Below are positions 1 to 5,998 of a stretch of 6,408 bases of DNA, in pieces. Where the stretch lies: NCBI GenBank assembly GCA_900757695.1, contig CAAEOU010000310.1:1-6408 (forward strand), in the 5' to 3' direction. The translations under genes were made by a program, and so were the position numbers. A model generated the notes under the pieces. It saw only the letters and a program-made list of their open reading frames with translations. It was not told the origin of the DNA and did no database searches. The stretch is from an uncultured Oscillospiraceae bacterium. GTDB lineage: Bacteria > Bacillota_A > Clostridia > Oscillospirales > Oscillospiraceae. Position 1 is the stretch's first letter. Each line of letters opens with the position of its first letter.

Positions 1-10
1 ACAAGTGTGT

Positions 11-153
11 TCTTTGTCCGCCTTAAGCGGACAAAGGGCGCGCGCAGTGTCCGGCAGGAGACTTTGTCGAAAAACCCAATAGGTTTTTCGACAGTCTCAG
101 AGAGCGCTGCCGAAAAGCAGCGCTCTCTGCCAGTTTTATGGGAAGAAGTCTCC
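11..153. repeat. Array of three perfect hairpins within an outer inverted repeat
   Basis: Three consecutive perfect inverted repeats are visible. Hairpin 1 has a 10-bp stem (CTTTGTCCGC at 12-21, GCGGACAAAG at 27-36) and a 5-nt loop. Hairpin 2 has an 11-bp stem (GTCGAAAAACC at 66-76, GGTTTTTCGAC at 82-92), extended by GAGAC/GTCTC (58-62 and 94-98) across a small internal loop. Hairpin 3 has a 13-bp stem (98-110 with 117-129) and the loop CGAAAA. An outer pair, GGAGACTT (57-64) and AAGTCTCC (146-153), encloses hairpins 2 and 3, and TCCGGCAG occurs as a direct repeat at 50-57 and 151-158. The array lies just downstream of the transporter stop on the minus strand, so it may end or protect that transcript. 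None of the three has a clean following U-tract, so a dispersed intergenic palindromic repeat is at least as likely as a simple terminator. Confidence 0.75.
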
Positions 154-160
154 GGCAGAA

Positions 161-1924
161 TCATGCTTCCAGCCGATATTTTTTGTGGAACTGATTGAAT
201 TCCTTTACAAAGGAGGGGGCCTGATCGGACTTATCGGATTTCAGCTCGGTGAGGTAGTCGTGAACCTCGAAGGCGGAATTTCGGATCTGAATGATGCACA
301 CGCCTACGTTAGAGCAGTGGTCAGAGACCCGCTCACAGTTGGTGAGAATGTCCGTCAGCACAAGGCCGGTGCCAATGGCGCACTCCCCATCCTGAAGCCG
401 CCGGATGTGGCGGTTGCGGATCTCGGTGGTCAGGTCATCGATGACCTCTTCCAATGGCTCCACATGGCCTGCCAGCTGGTCATCGTTCTGCTGGAAGGCG
501 TGCATGGTCAGCTCCAAAATCTCTGTCAGGGCTGCAAACAGGGTGGTGAGCTCTGTCTTGGCCGCCTCAGAGAAGGCGTAGCTATTTCGGTGCATTTCTG
601 CGGCGCTCTCCGCCAGATTGGTAGCGTGGTCACCGATGCGCTCAAAGTCGCCGATCACATGCAAAAGCTCAAAGATCTCCCGACTTTCCTCCACCCGGAG
701 CTCCCGGGCAGAGAGCTTGACCAGCGCAGTGGCCAGCTCGTCGTCCATACGATCCAGCTGCAACTCCTGTTTCTCTACCTTGTCATAGAGCATCTGGTCG
801 TAGCTGGAAAGCAGATGCAGGGAGTCCAGCAGAGCACTCTTGGCAGTGAGACCCATGGTCACGACCTGTTCACGGCACTGCTCCACAGCCAGAATGGGGG
901 AATTCATCAGACGCTCGTCCAGAAAGACGGTTTTTTCCCGGCTGCTGCCCTTGCCCGGCACCATGAGGTTGGCCAGCTTCACCAGCTGATGGGAGAAGGG
1001 CAGGAGCATCAGGGTCGTTACAACATTAAAGATGGAGTGTACCCCGGCGATGGCCAGGGGGGTAATGGACATGCCGGTGATGGGGAAGCGGAAAATGGCG
1101 TTGAGGCCATAGAACACGATCAGGCAGATCACCGTGCCGATGAGGTTGAAGCTCACATGGACGGCGGCCACCCGGCGGGCGTTCTTGTTGGCGCCGATGG
1201 AGGACAGCAGCGCCGTGACGCAGGTACCGATATTCTGACCCATAATAATGGGGATGGCCATGCCATAGGTAATGGAGCCGGTGAGGGAGAGAGCCTGAAG
1301 AATGCCCACAGAGGCCGCCGAGGACTGGATGATTCCCGTAAAGGCTGCGCCCACCAGAACACCCAGCAGGGGGTTGTTGAACCGGGTCAGCATGGAGTCA
1401 AAGCCGGGCATATCCGTAAGGGGAGCCATGGCATCCTTCATGAGTTCCATGCCGAACATCAAAATGGCAAAACCGCAGAGGATGGAACCGGTATCCTTTT
1501 TCCGCTCACTTTTGGCGGCCATAATCAGAATCACGCCGATGAGAGCCAAAATGGGGGAGAAGTTCTCAGGCTTCAGCATAGAAATGAAAATGTTGTCCCC
1601 CTCAATGCCCGCCATGCTGAGGATCCAGGCGGTGAGAGTGGTGCCGATGTTGGAACCCATGATTAAACCCACGGTCTGGCTAAGCTCCATGATGCCGGAG
1701 TTGACAAGGCCCACCAGCATCACCGTCATAGCGGAAGAGGACTGAATGGCGATGGTGATGCCAGCGCCCAGCAGCAGGCTCTTAAAGGGGTTAGAGGTGA
1801 GCTTTTTCAGGGTGAGCTCCAGCTTTCCGCCTGCGATCTTTTCCAGACTGGAAGACATAATGTGCATGCCGAACAGGAAAAACGCCAGTCCGCCGCAGAG
1901 GGTGAATACAGAAAATATGTCCAT
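161..1924 (-). CDS. Na+/Pi cotransporter family protein with C-terminal PhoU domain
   Basis: A 587-residue inner-membrane protein predicted to take up inorganic phosphate with sodium. The N-terminal 320 residues are hydrophobic and hold the duplicated Na/Pi-cotransporter repeat. The first copy has QSSS at 61-64 and SNIGTT at 91-96; the second has QSSA at 200-203 and QNIGTC at 230-235. Residues about 345-565 form a cytoplasmic helical PhoU-like domain with two metal-site motifs of the ExxxD type (E428/D432 in DFERIGDHATN and E531/D535 in NCERVSDHCSN). This is the usual full-length architecture of the bacterial NptA/YjbB-like family. The ATG start at 1922-1924 follows AAGGAGG (1934-1940) at 9 nt. 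The gene lies downstream of phoB-phoR on the same strand but has its own promoter with phosphate-box-like repeats, so it is likely induced by phosphate limitation. Some family members may instead export phosphate or serve regulation; transport direction cannot be read from sequence. Confidence 0.93.
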   Translation of the reverse strand: MDIFSVFTLCGGLAFFLFGMHIMSSSLEKIAGGKLELTLKKLTSNPFKSLLLGAGITIAIQSSSAMTVMLVGLVNSGIMELSQTVGLIMGSNIGTTLTAWILSMAGIEGDNIFISMLKPENFSPILALIGVILIMAAKSERKKDTGSILCGFAILMFGMELMKDAMAPLTDMPGFDSMLTRFNNPLLGVLVGAAFTGIIQSSAASVGILQALSLTGSITYGMAIPIIMGQNIGTCVTALLSSIGANKNARRVAAVHVSFNLIGTVICLIVFYGLNAIFRFPITGMSITPLAIAGVHSIFNVVTTLMLLPFSHQLVKLANLMVPGKGSSREKTVFLDERLMNSPILAVEQCREQVVTMGLTAKSALLDSLHLLSSYDQMLYDKVEKQELQLDRMDDELATALVKLSARELRVEESREIFELLHVIGDFERIGDHATNLAESAAEMHRNSYAFSEAAKTELTTLFAALTEILELTMHAFQQNDDQLAGHVEPLEEVIDDLTTEIRNRHIRRLQDGECAIGTGLVLTDILTNCERVSDHCSNVGVCIIQIRNSAFEVHDYLTELKSDKSDQAPSFVKEFNQFHKKYRLEA

Positions 1925-1933
1925 AAATGACTT

Positions 1934-1940
1934 CCTCCTT
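1934..1940 (-). promoter_or_regulatory. Ribosome binding site of the Na/Pi transporter gene
   Basis: A perfect AAGGAGG on the minus strand ends 9 nt before the ATG at 1922-1924. This fixes the transporter start and rules out upstream alternatives. Confidence 0.85.
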
Positions 1941-1951
1941 TTTCATTGTAA

Positions 1952-2006
1952 AGAATAGCAGAGGAATGTAAAGCACATAGATAGCCTTATGTAAAATTAT
2001 CGTAAA
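1952..2006 (-). promoter_or_regulatory. Putative PhoB-controlled promoter of the Na/Pi transporter gene
   Basis: On the minus strand, TTTACG (2001-2006) and TTTACA (1990-1995) are 11 bp apart. A further TTTACA (1967-1972) follows 23 bp on and lies exactly 15 bp upstream of an extended -10, TGC-TATTCT (TATTCT at 1952-1957). Another TTTACA (1947-1952) overlaps the start-site side. TT(A/T/C)ACA hexamers on an 11-bp period are the known binding pattern of PhoP/PhoB in Gram-positive bacteria. There is no good -35 hexamer, as expected for an activator-dependent promoter. The phoB promoter has the same spacing. The predicted leader is short, about 20 nt. Confidence 0.7.
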
Positions 2007-2010
2007 ATAT

Positions 2011-2040
2011 GCAACGGGCTTCCCTGCAACGGGAAGCCCG
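2011..2040 (-). terminator. Hairpin after phoR, probable terminator
   Basis: A perfect 10-bp GC-rich stem (CGGGCTTCCC at 2015-2024, GGGAAGCCCG at 2031-2040) with a 6-nt loop begins 6 nt after the phoR stop. On the minus strand it is followed only by an interrupted T-run (TTGCATATTTT). Reading on the plus strand, the T-run (CAATTTTTATT) is better. It probably separates the phoB-phoR transcript from the transporter promoter immediately downstream. GCAACGGG is present twice (2011-2018, 2026-2033). Confidence 0.65.
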
Positions 2041-2046
2041 CAATTT

Positions 2047-3357
2047 TTATTCAGGAAATTCTACTGTAATGGTGGTGCCAACGCCCACGGTGCTCTCCAG
2101 GGAGATGCGTGCCCCGTGGCGCTCGGCCACATGCTTGACGATGGAAAGACCCAGACCGGTGCCGCCGGTGGCCCGGCTGTGGCTCTTGTCCACCCGGTAA
2201 AACCGCTCAAAAATGCGCTCCTGATGCTCCCGGGCAATGCCGATGCCCGTATCACTGACAGAGACCTTGTGCTCTGACAGCCGCACCTCCACGCTGCCGT
2301 TAACTCGGTTGTAGCGGATAGCGTTGTCCATGAGATTGTAGATAAGCTCCCACAGGCTGTTTCGGTCGCCCCGGACGATGGTTTCGGGGCCCTCTACGGT
2401 CATGGCAATGCCCTTCTTCTCCGCAGCAGGGGTCAGCGTTTCCAGGCACTCCTGGGCGATGGCCCGAAGCTCCACGGGGGCATGGGAGACTGGCGTCTGA
2501 TCCTCGTCCAGCTGGCCCAACCGGATGATATCACTGATGAGATTCAAAAGCCGCCCAGCCTCCCGGTGGATGGTTGCGGCAAAGCGCTGCACGTCCTCCT
2601 CTTTGGCCATGCCGTTTTCAATCATCTCCGCATAGCCGGAAATAGAGGTCAGGGGGGTCTTCAGCTCATGGGACACGTTGGCAGTGAACTCCTGCCGCAT
2701 GCGCTCCCGGGACTCCCGCTGCTGCTGGATCTCCACCACAATGGGCCGCAGTTCCGGGTAGACCCGCTTGGGGTCATCGGGAAGCTCCGGATCCTCCAGA
2801 TACTCCGGTAGCTTTTTGATGGGCTGCATCAGCCGGCGGGTCAGCAGCACCGCAAAGATCACGGCCATGACCATGAGGATGCAGATTGCAAGCACCAGAT
2901 AGGGGACAGCGGTGCCGAAGATCTGATAGATGTTGCTGGCAGAGCAGGCTACACGCAGGATCTCCCCGGAGGGCAGAGATACAGCGTAATAGTAGTCTTC
3001 GGTGCCAAGGGTATCGGAGGTACGGCTGCTGCTGCCGCTTCCGCTGTTGATGGCGGCCTGCACCTCGGGACGGCGCAGGTGATTTTCCATGGTGCTGGCA
3101 TCGGCAGCGCTCTCATAGAGCACGGTGCCGTCGGACTCTATGAGGGTGATGCGCAGGTCATCACTGGCAAACCGGGACAGGGTGTCCGGCTCCTGAAGCA
3201 CCTCATAGGCGCTGGCAATCAGCTGACCCTGCTGCTGGAGGTCTTCCTGCACCTGAGTACGGAAGGCGCTGAAAAAGGCGAAACCGGAGCAAAGGGCAGC
3301 CAGAATGGCAGAGATCAGACCCATATAAAATAGATTCAGCGTGATCTTTTCTTCCAT
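2047..3357 (-). CDS. phoR: PhoR-type sensor histidine kinase
   Basis: A 436-residue membrane sensor kinase, the predicted phosphodonor for the adjacent regulator. Transmembrane helix 1 spans about residues 8-32. An extracytoplasmic Cache/PAS-like sensor (about 33-145, with IESDGTVLYES and a MENHLRRPEV stretch) follows, then transmembrane helix 2 (about 147-172) and a short linker in place of an obvious full HAMP domain. The dimerisation domain has the H-box FTANVSHELKTPLTSI with phospho-accepting His230. The ATPase domain shows the N-box (ELIYNLMDNAIRYN, 337-350), G1 (SDTGIGI, 368-374), F-box (IFERFYR, 382-388) and G2 (GGTGLGLSIV, 398-407). All catalytic boxes are intact. It starts 3 nt after the phoB stop, with GGAGGG (3365-3370) inside the 3' end of phoB as its ribosome binding site, so the two are co-transcribed and probably translationally coupled. 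Phosphate sensing is inferred from the sensor type and from the phosphate-box promoters. The related WalK-type kinases are the main alternative. Confidence 0.92.
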   Translation of the reverse strand: MEEKITLNLFYMGLISAILAALCSGFAFFSAFRTQVQEDLQQQGQLIASAYEVLQEPDTLSRFASDDLRITLIESDGTVLYESAADASTMENHLRRPEVQAAINSGSGSSSRTSDTLGTEDYYYAVSLPSGEILRVACSASNIYQIFGTAVPYLVLAICILMVMAVIFAVLLTRRLMQPIKKLPEYLEDPELPDDPKRVYPELRPIVVEIQQQRESRERMRQEFTANVSHELKTPLTSISGYAEMIENGMAKEEDVQRFAATIHREAGRLLNLISDIIRLGQLDEDQTPVSHAPVELRAIAQECLETLTPAAEKKGIAMTVEGPETIVRGDRNSLWELIYNLMDNAIRYNRVNGSVEVRLSEHKVSVSDTGIGIAREHQERIFERFYRVDKSHSRATGGTGLGLSIVKHVAERHGARISLESTVGVGTTITVEFPE

Positions 3358-3360
3358 GGC

Positions 3361-4041
3361 TTATCCCTCCAATCGTTCCAGCTTGAAGCCCACATTGCGG
3401 ATGGTCTGGATCATGGCGCCCTTTGCGCCCAGCTTCTGCCGGAGGGTCTTTACATGCATATCCAGCGTCCGGCTGGAGAGCTCATAGTTATAGCCCCAGA
3501 TCCGCTCCATGATTACGTCCCGGGTAAAGGCGTTGCCCGGGGCCGACAGCAGGAGCTTTAAGAGCTCAAATTCCTTGTATGTAAGCTCTACCGGTTTGCC
3601 GTCTACAGTGACCAGATGCTTTTCCTCGGAGAGGAACAGGCCACCGTAGCTGTACTGCACCGGTGTTTTGGCTGTGCCGCTTCCCCGAAGCCGGGCCTTG
3701 ACCCGGCTGATGAGCTCCATAATCCCGAAGGGCTTGGACAGGTAGTCATCGGCCCCCAGATCCAATCCGCGAACGGTGTCCAGTTCAGAATTCCGGGCGG
3801 TGACCAGAATCACCGGGGTGTCCCGGGTCTCCGCACGGGTACGCAGTTTTCGAAGAATGGTCAGCCCGTCTTCCCCGGGCAGCATGATATCAAGAAGAAT
3901 CAAATCCGGCACGCTGGCGGACAGGGCCGTATAAAAGGGCGGCGCACTGGCGAAGCTCTCTGCCTGAAAGCCGCTGCTTTCCAGCGCATACTGCTCCAAC
4001 TCACGAATTTCCGGGTCGTCCTCTACAATATAAATCTTCAT
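3361..4041 (-). CDS. phoB: PhoB/PhoP-type response regulator (OmpR family)
   Basis: A 226-residue DNA-binding response regulator from the chosen start. The receiver domain (about 1-118) has the acidic pair D8/D9, phospho-acceptor D51 in LILLDIMLPG, T81 (VTAR) and K103 (LSKPF). The C-terminal winged-helix domain (about 132-223) has the OmpR-family pattern ELTYKEFELL, with a recognition helix around SSRTLDMHVKTLRQKL. I start it at the ATG 4039-4041, because GAGGTGA (4047-4053) is an ideal ribosome binding site 5 nt upstream. An in-frame GTG at 4048-4050, which would add three residues, lies inside that site. Together with phoR 3 nt downstream it forms a two-gene operon. Its promoter carries phosphate-box-like hexamers, so positive autoregulation is likely. 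Membership of the Pho system, as opposed to another OmpR-type system, is supported by the neighbouring phosphate transporter and the shared promoter design. Confidence 0.93.
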   Translation of the reverse strand: MKIYIVEDDPEIRELEQYALESSGFQAESFASAPPFYTALSASVPDLILLDIMLPGEDGLTILRKLRTRAETRDTPVILVTARNSELDTVRGLDLGADDYLSKPFGIMELISRVKARLRGSGTAKTPVQYSYGGLFLSEEKHLVTVDGKPVELTYKEFELLKLLLSAPGNAFTRDVIMERIWGYNYELSSRTLDMHVKTLRQKLGAKGAMIQTIRNVGFKLERLEG

Positions 4042-4046
4042 GTTTT

Positions 4047-4053
4047 TCACCTC
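4047..4053 (-). promoter_or_regulatory. Ribosome binding site that decides the phoB start
   Basis: GAGGTGA on the minus strand matches the anti-Shine-Dalgarno complement and lies 5 nt before the ATG at 4039-4041. It covers the upstream in-frame GTG (4048-4050), which is therefore unlikely to be a start codon. Confidence 0.8.
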
Positions 4054-4061
4054 GTGCCTAA

Positions 4062-4115
4062 AGTATAGCAGTGGTTCGTAAAAAACAAAGCCCCTGAATG
4101 TAAAACCTGTGTAAA
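4062..4115 (-). promoter_or_regulatory. Putative autoregulated phoB-phoR promoter with phosphate boxes
   Basis: On the minus strand, TTTACA (4110-4115), TTTACA (4099-4104) and TTTACG (4077-4082) sit at 0, 11 and 33 bp, exactly on an 11-bp helical period with only the third slot degenerate. The last hexamer is 15 bp upstream of an extended -10, TGC-TATACT (TATACT at 4062-4067). The spacing and the flanking CC-x-CTGC match the transporter promoter, which supports control of both by phosphorylated PhoB. The predicted leader is about 14 nt, barely longer than the ribosome binding site. Confidence 0.75.
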
Positions 4116-4120
4116 AATAT

Positions 4121-4156
4121 AAAGAAAAAGGGGCCGCTGCATCCCGCAGCGGCCCC
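4121..4156 (-). terminator. Rho-independent terminator of the SASP gene
   Basis: A perfect 11-bp GC-rich stem (4130-4140 with 4146-4156) with a 5-nt loop is followed on the minus strand by TTTTTCTTT. It begins 10 nt after the SASP stop codon. This is a textbook terminator; it ends SASP or read-through recombinase transcription just before the phoB promoter. Confidence 0.93.
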
Positions 4157-4166
4157 CGGGCAATTT

Positions 4167-4324
4167 TTACTTCATGCCGCGTTCGTAGGCCTCAATCATC
4201 TTCTTGACCATCTGGCCACCCACACTGCCTGCCTCACGGGAGGTCAGGTCGCCGTTGTAACCTTCCTTCAGGTTGACGCCGACCTCCCTTGGTGTTCCAC
4301 CACCATCTTAAACGCCTGCAATGC
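4167..4324 (-). pseudogene. Alpha/beta-type small acid-soluble spore protein, 5' part missing
   Basis: Codons 4286-4167 encode 39 residues ending in TAA that match the C-terminal two thirds of alpha/beta-type SASPs: EVGVNLKEGYNGDL, TSREAGSVGGQMVKKM, then IEAYERGMK. These proteins coat spore DNA and protect it from UV and heat. Upstream, that frame meets TAA (4308-4310) without any usable start codon. In a different frame, 4322-4304 reads ALQAFKM, which resembles the SASP residues expected just before this point. About 14 nt separate that ATG from the AGG codon, where I would expect about 9, so the join is out of frame. The N-terminal codons and ribosome binding site are absent: the recombinase stop is directly adjacent at 4325. 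The gene is thus cut at the conserved segment that normally contains the germination-protease (GPR) site. The missing half is not found in this window and may lie beyond the element. Confidence 0.85.
4284..4324. other. Probable integration junction (att half-site) in the SASP gene
   Basis: Intact SASP coding sequence ends near 4287 and the recombinase stop is at 4325-4327, so one edge of the inserted element must lie in this 40-bp interval. It contains a small imperfect dyad, GGTG-TTC-CACC (4291-4301), of the kind seen around the core dinucleotide of large serine recombinase sites. No convincing second copy of this sequence occurs at 6190-6408, so the exact core and the other end cannot be placed. 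Confidence 0.5.
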
Positions 4325-5998
4325 TTATTCATTTACCGCAATCGGAAGTGTTCGATCCGCATGTTCCGAACACAGCTCGCCGATAAAGCGATAAAAAATC
4401 CGAATGCTTTGCCGATAGGGCTGATCCCGGTGGGGCGCTTTTACGGCACCGCCTTCCAGAATTTTGGGGCCAACCTCGATGCGATCAATAAACGCCGCCA
4501 GCTTTTCACGATCCAGCGTGTCCATATCCGTATATTGCCGGATGAGCTTATAGAATTGATCGTAGCGCTGCTGGACGTCATCCGCAACCTCTATCGTACC
4601 GGATTCTTGGAGAAGCTGGGATAACCGGGCGGTCTCCGCCTCCAGATCAGAAACCATCTTCTCCAGCCGCTGATCCGAGAGCCTTCCCTCCGCATGGTCC
4701 AGATACAGCTTGGAAATCATTTTGTCGATCACCGCAAGGCGCGCCGTTGCCTTTTCCCGCTGCGCCCTTTTTAATGCAAGGCTATCTTCAGAGATCTCCC
4801 TGTCAACGGCAGCTTTGGCCATGGCCTGAACCTGCTCATCACTCAGGGAAATCAAAGTGCTCAGTTCTTGACGGACGACCTCCATTAAATCGGCGTATCG
4901 AATGCGAACGCCATCACAGGGATTTGCAATGTCCTTCCGCTGGTGGGTGCAGGACAAATACCAGTATTTCTCCCGTTCACCTTTGTAGACAGTTCCGCAG
5001 GAGCAGAGGGAATACCCGCATTTGCCGCATACGGCAATGCCGGAAAAGATGCTTTTTCGAATATGGTCATAGGCTTGATAGCAGCTGGCACCACGTCCCA
5101 GATTTGCCTGTGCCAAGTCGAAAGTCGCCTGTGTCACCAGCGCCTCGTGGGTATTTTCTGTAACGGCCCAGTCCTCTTTGGGAATGGCGACTTTCTTTTT
5201 GGATTTTACACTGACCTTGCGGCTTCGACCAAGGACGGTGTGGCCCAGATATACTCTGTTTTTTAGAATACGTTTTACCGTAGTGTAATTCCAGACATCG
5301 GACATTCTGGATGCCCCTGCTTCTGAAAAATCATCCCGGTAGAGTACCCGATATTTCAGCGGGGGAATGATGCCGTCCTGATTGAGATCCAAAGCAATTT
5401 TGCGGGAAGAGTCGCCGTTGGCAGCCCGTTGGAAAATCCGCCGTACCACAGGTGCCGTTGCTTCATCCGGGATCAGATGATTTTTATTCCCCTTTTCCTT
5501 CTGATAGCCATAGGGTGGGCAGGCACAATACTGACCCCGCTCCCGCTTCGTCCGAAGAACGTCCTTTACCTTTCGGGAACCATCCCGAAGGTATACCTCG
5601 TTCATTGCGAATTGGAACGGTGCCATGATATTCTCATGCTCCGTGTCGAAGTTATCGGCAATGGCAATGTAGCGAATGCCATGCTCCGGGTAATACTGCT
5701 CGGCGTAGTAGCTGGCCTCGACCATATCACGGCCCAAGCGGGAAAGGTCTTTGGTTACAACAATATCCGCCCTTCCTTTTTCCAGCTCCCGCATCATTTC
5801 CTGAAATCCGGGGCGCTCGAAGTTGCCGCCTGACCAGCCGTCGTCCACAAAGGTCCGAACCAGGTTCAATCCGTTCTGTGCACAATAGTTGGAGATCATC
5901 ATACGTTGGTTTTGAATACTTGCCGACTCTCCGGCCTGCGCCTCTTCTCGGGACAGCCGAAGATAGGAAAATGTCTTTTTTTCTCTGTCAGCTCTCAT
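4325..5998 (-). CDS. Large serine recombinase (resolvase, Recombinase, zinc ribbon, DUF4368-like)
   Basis: A 557-residue site-specific recombinase expected to integrate and excise its element through a 5' phosphoserine linkage. The resolvase domain (about 9-150) has YLRLS with nucleophile Ser16 and Arg14, then DDGWSGGNFERPGF (52-65) and KDLSRLGRD (83-91), which carries the active-site Asp and two Arg. The Recombinase domain (about 160-300) includes PPYGYQKEK and WNYTTVKRILKNRVYLG. A zinc ribbon follows, with C324, C327, C350 and C361. Next come a predicted coiled coil (about 375-470) and a C-terminal region ending in IRIFYRFIGEL, typical of the DUF4368 group in Clostridia. All motifs are intact, so it should be active. 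The ATG overlaps the preceding small gene by ATGA and has AAGGAGG (6003-6009) 4 nt upstream. Its stop directly abuts the broken SASP gene, as is usual for a recombinase at the edge of its element. Confidence 0.95.
   Translation of the reverse strand: MRADREKKTFSYLRLSREEAQAGESASIQNQRMMISNYCAQNGLNLVRTFVDDGWSGGNFERPGFQEMMRELEKGRADIVVTKDLSRLGRDMVEASYYAEQYYPEHGIRYIAIADNFDTEHENIMAPFQFAMNEVYLRDGSRKVKDVLRTKRERGQYCACPPYGYQKEKGNKNHLIPDEATAPVVRRIFQRAANGDSSRKIALDLNQDGIIPPLKYRVLYRDDFSEAGASRMSDVWNYTTVKRILKNRVYLGHTVLGRSRKVSVKSKKKVAIPKEDWAVTENTHEALVTQATFDLAQANLGRGASCYQAYDHIRKSIFSGIAVCGKCGYSLCSCGTVYKGEREKYWYLSCTHQRKDIANPCDGVRIRYADLMEVVRQELSTLISLSDEQVQAMAKAAVDREISEDSLALKRAQREKATARLAVIDKMISKLYLDHAEGRLSDQRLEKMVSDLEAETARLSQLLQESGTIEVADDVQQRYDQFYKLIRQYTDMDTLDREKLAAFIDRIEVGPKILEGGAVKAPHRDQPYRQSIRIFYRFIGELCSEHADRTLPIAVNE

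Noticed and set aside
11..153. CRISPR array or tandem-repeat array
   Set aside because: The three stems differ in sequence and there are no uniform direct repeats with spacers.
185..1666. Long 493-codon open frame on the plus strand opposite the transporter gene
   Set aside because: It is antisense to a gene with clear family motifs and its own ribosome binding site. Its composition (rich in H, Q, G and V with no domain pattern) is what the complement of GC-rich coding DNA gives, and it has no convincing translation signal.
1302..1745. Plus-strand open frame of 147 codons within the transporter gene
   Set aside because: It is a shadow of the transporter in another frame, rich in M, P and S, with no recognisable motif.
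4048..4050. GTG as the start of phoB, giving 229 residues
   Set aside because: The GTG lies inside the GAGGTGA ribosome binding site of the ATG at 4039-4041, and response regulators normally begin only a few residues before the first beta strand.
3616..4068. Plus-strand open frame of 150 codons across phoB
   Set aside because: It is antisense to a complete response regulator and runs into the phoB promoter region; no protein motif was seen.
4747..5833. Several plus-strand open frames and one minus-strand frame inside the recombinase
   Set aside because: They overlap a full-length recombinase with intact active-site and zinc motifs. Their products show no domain pattern.
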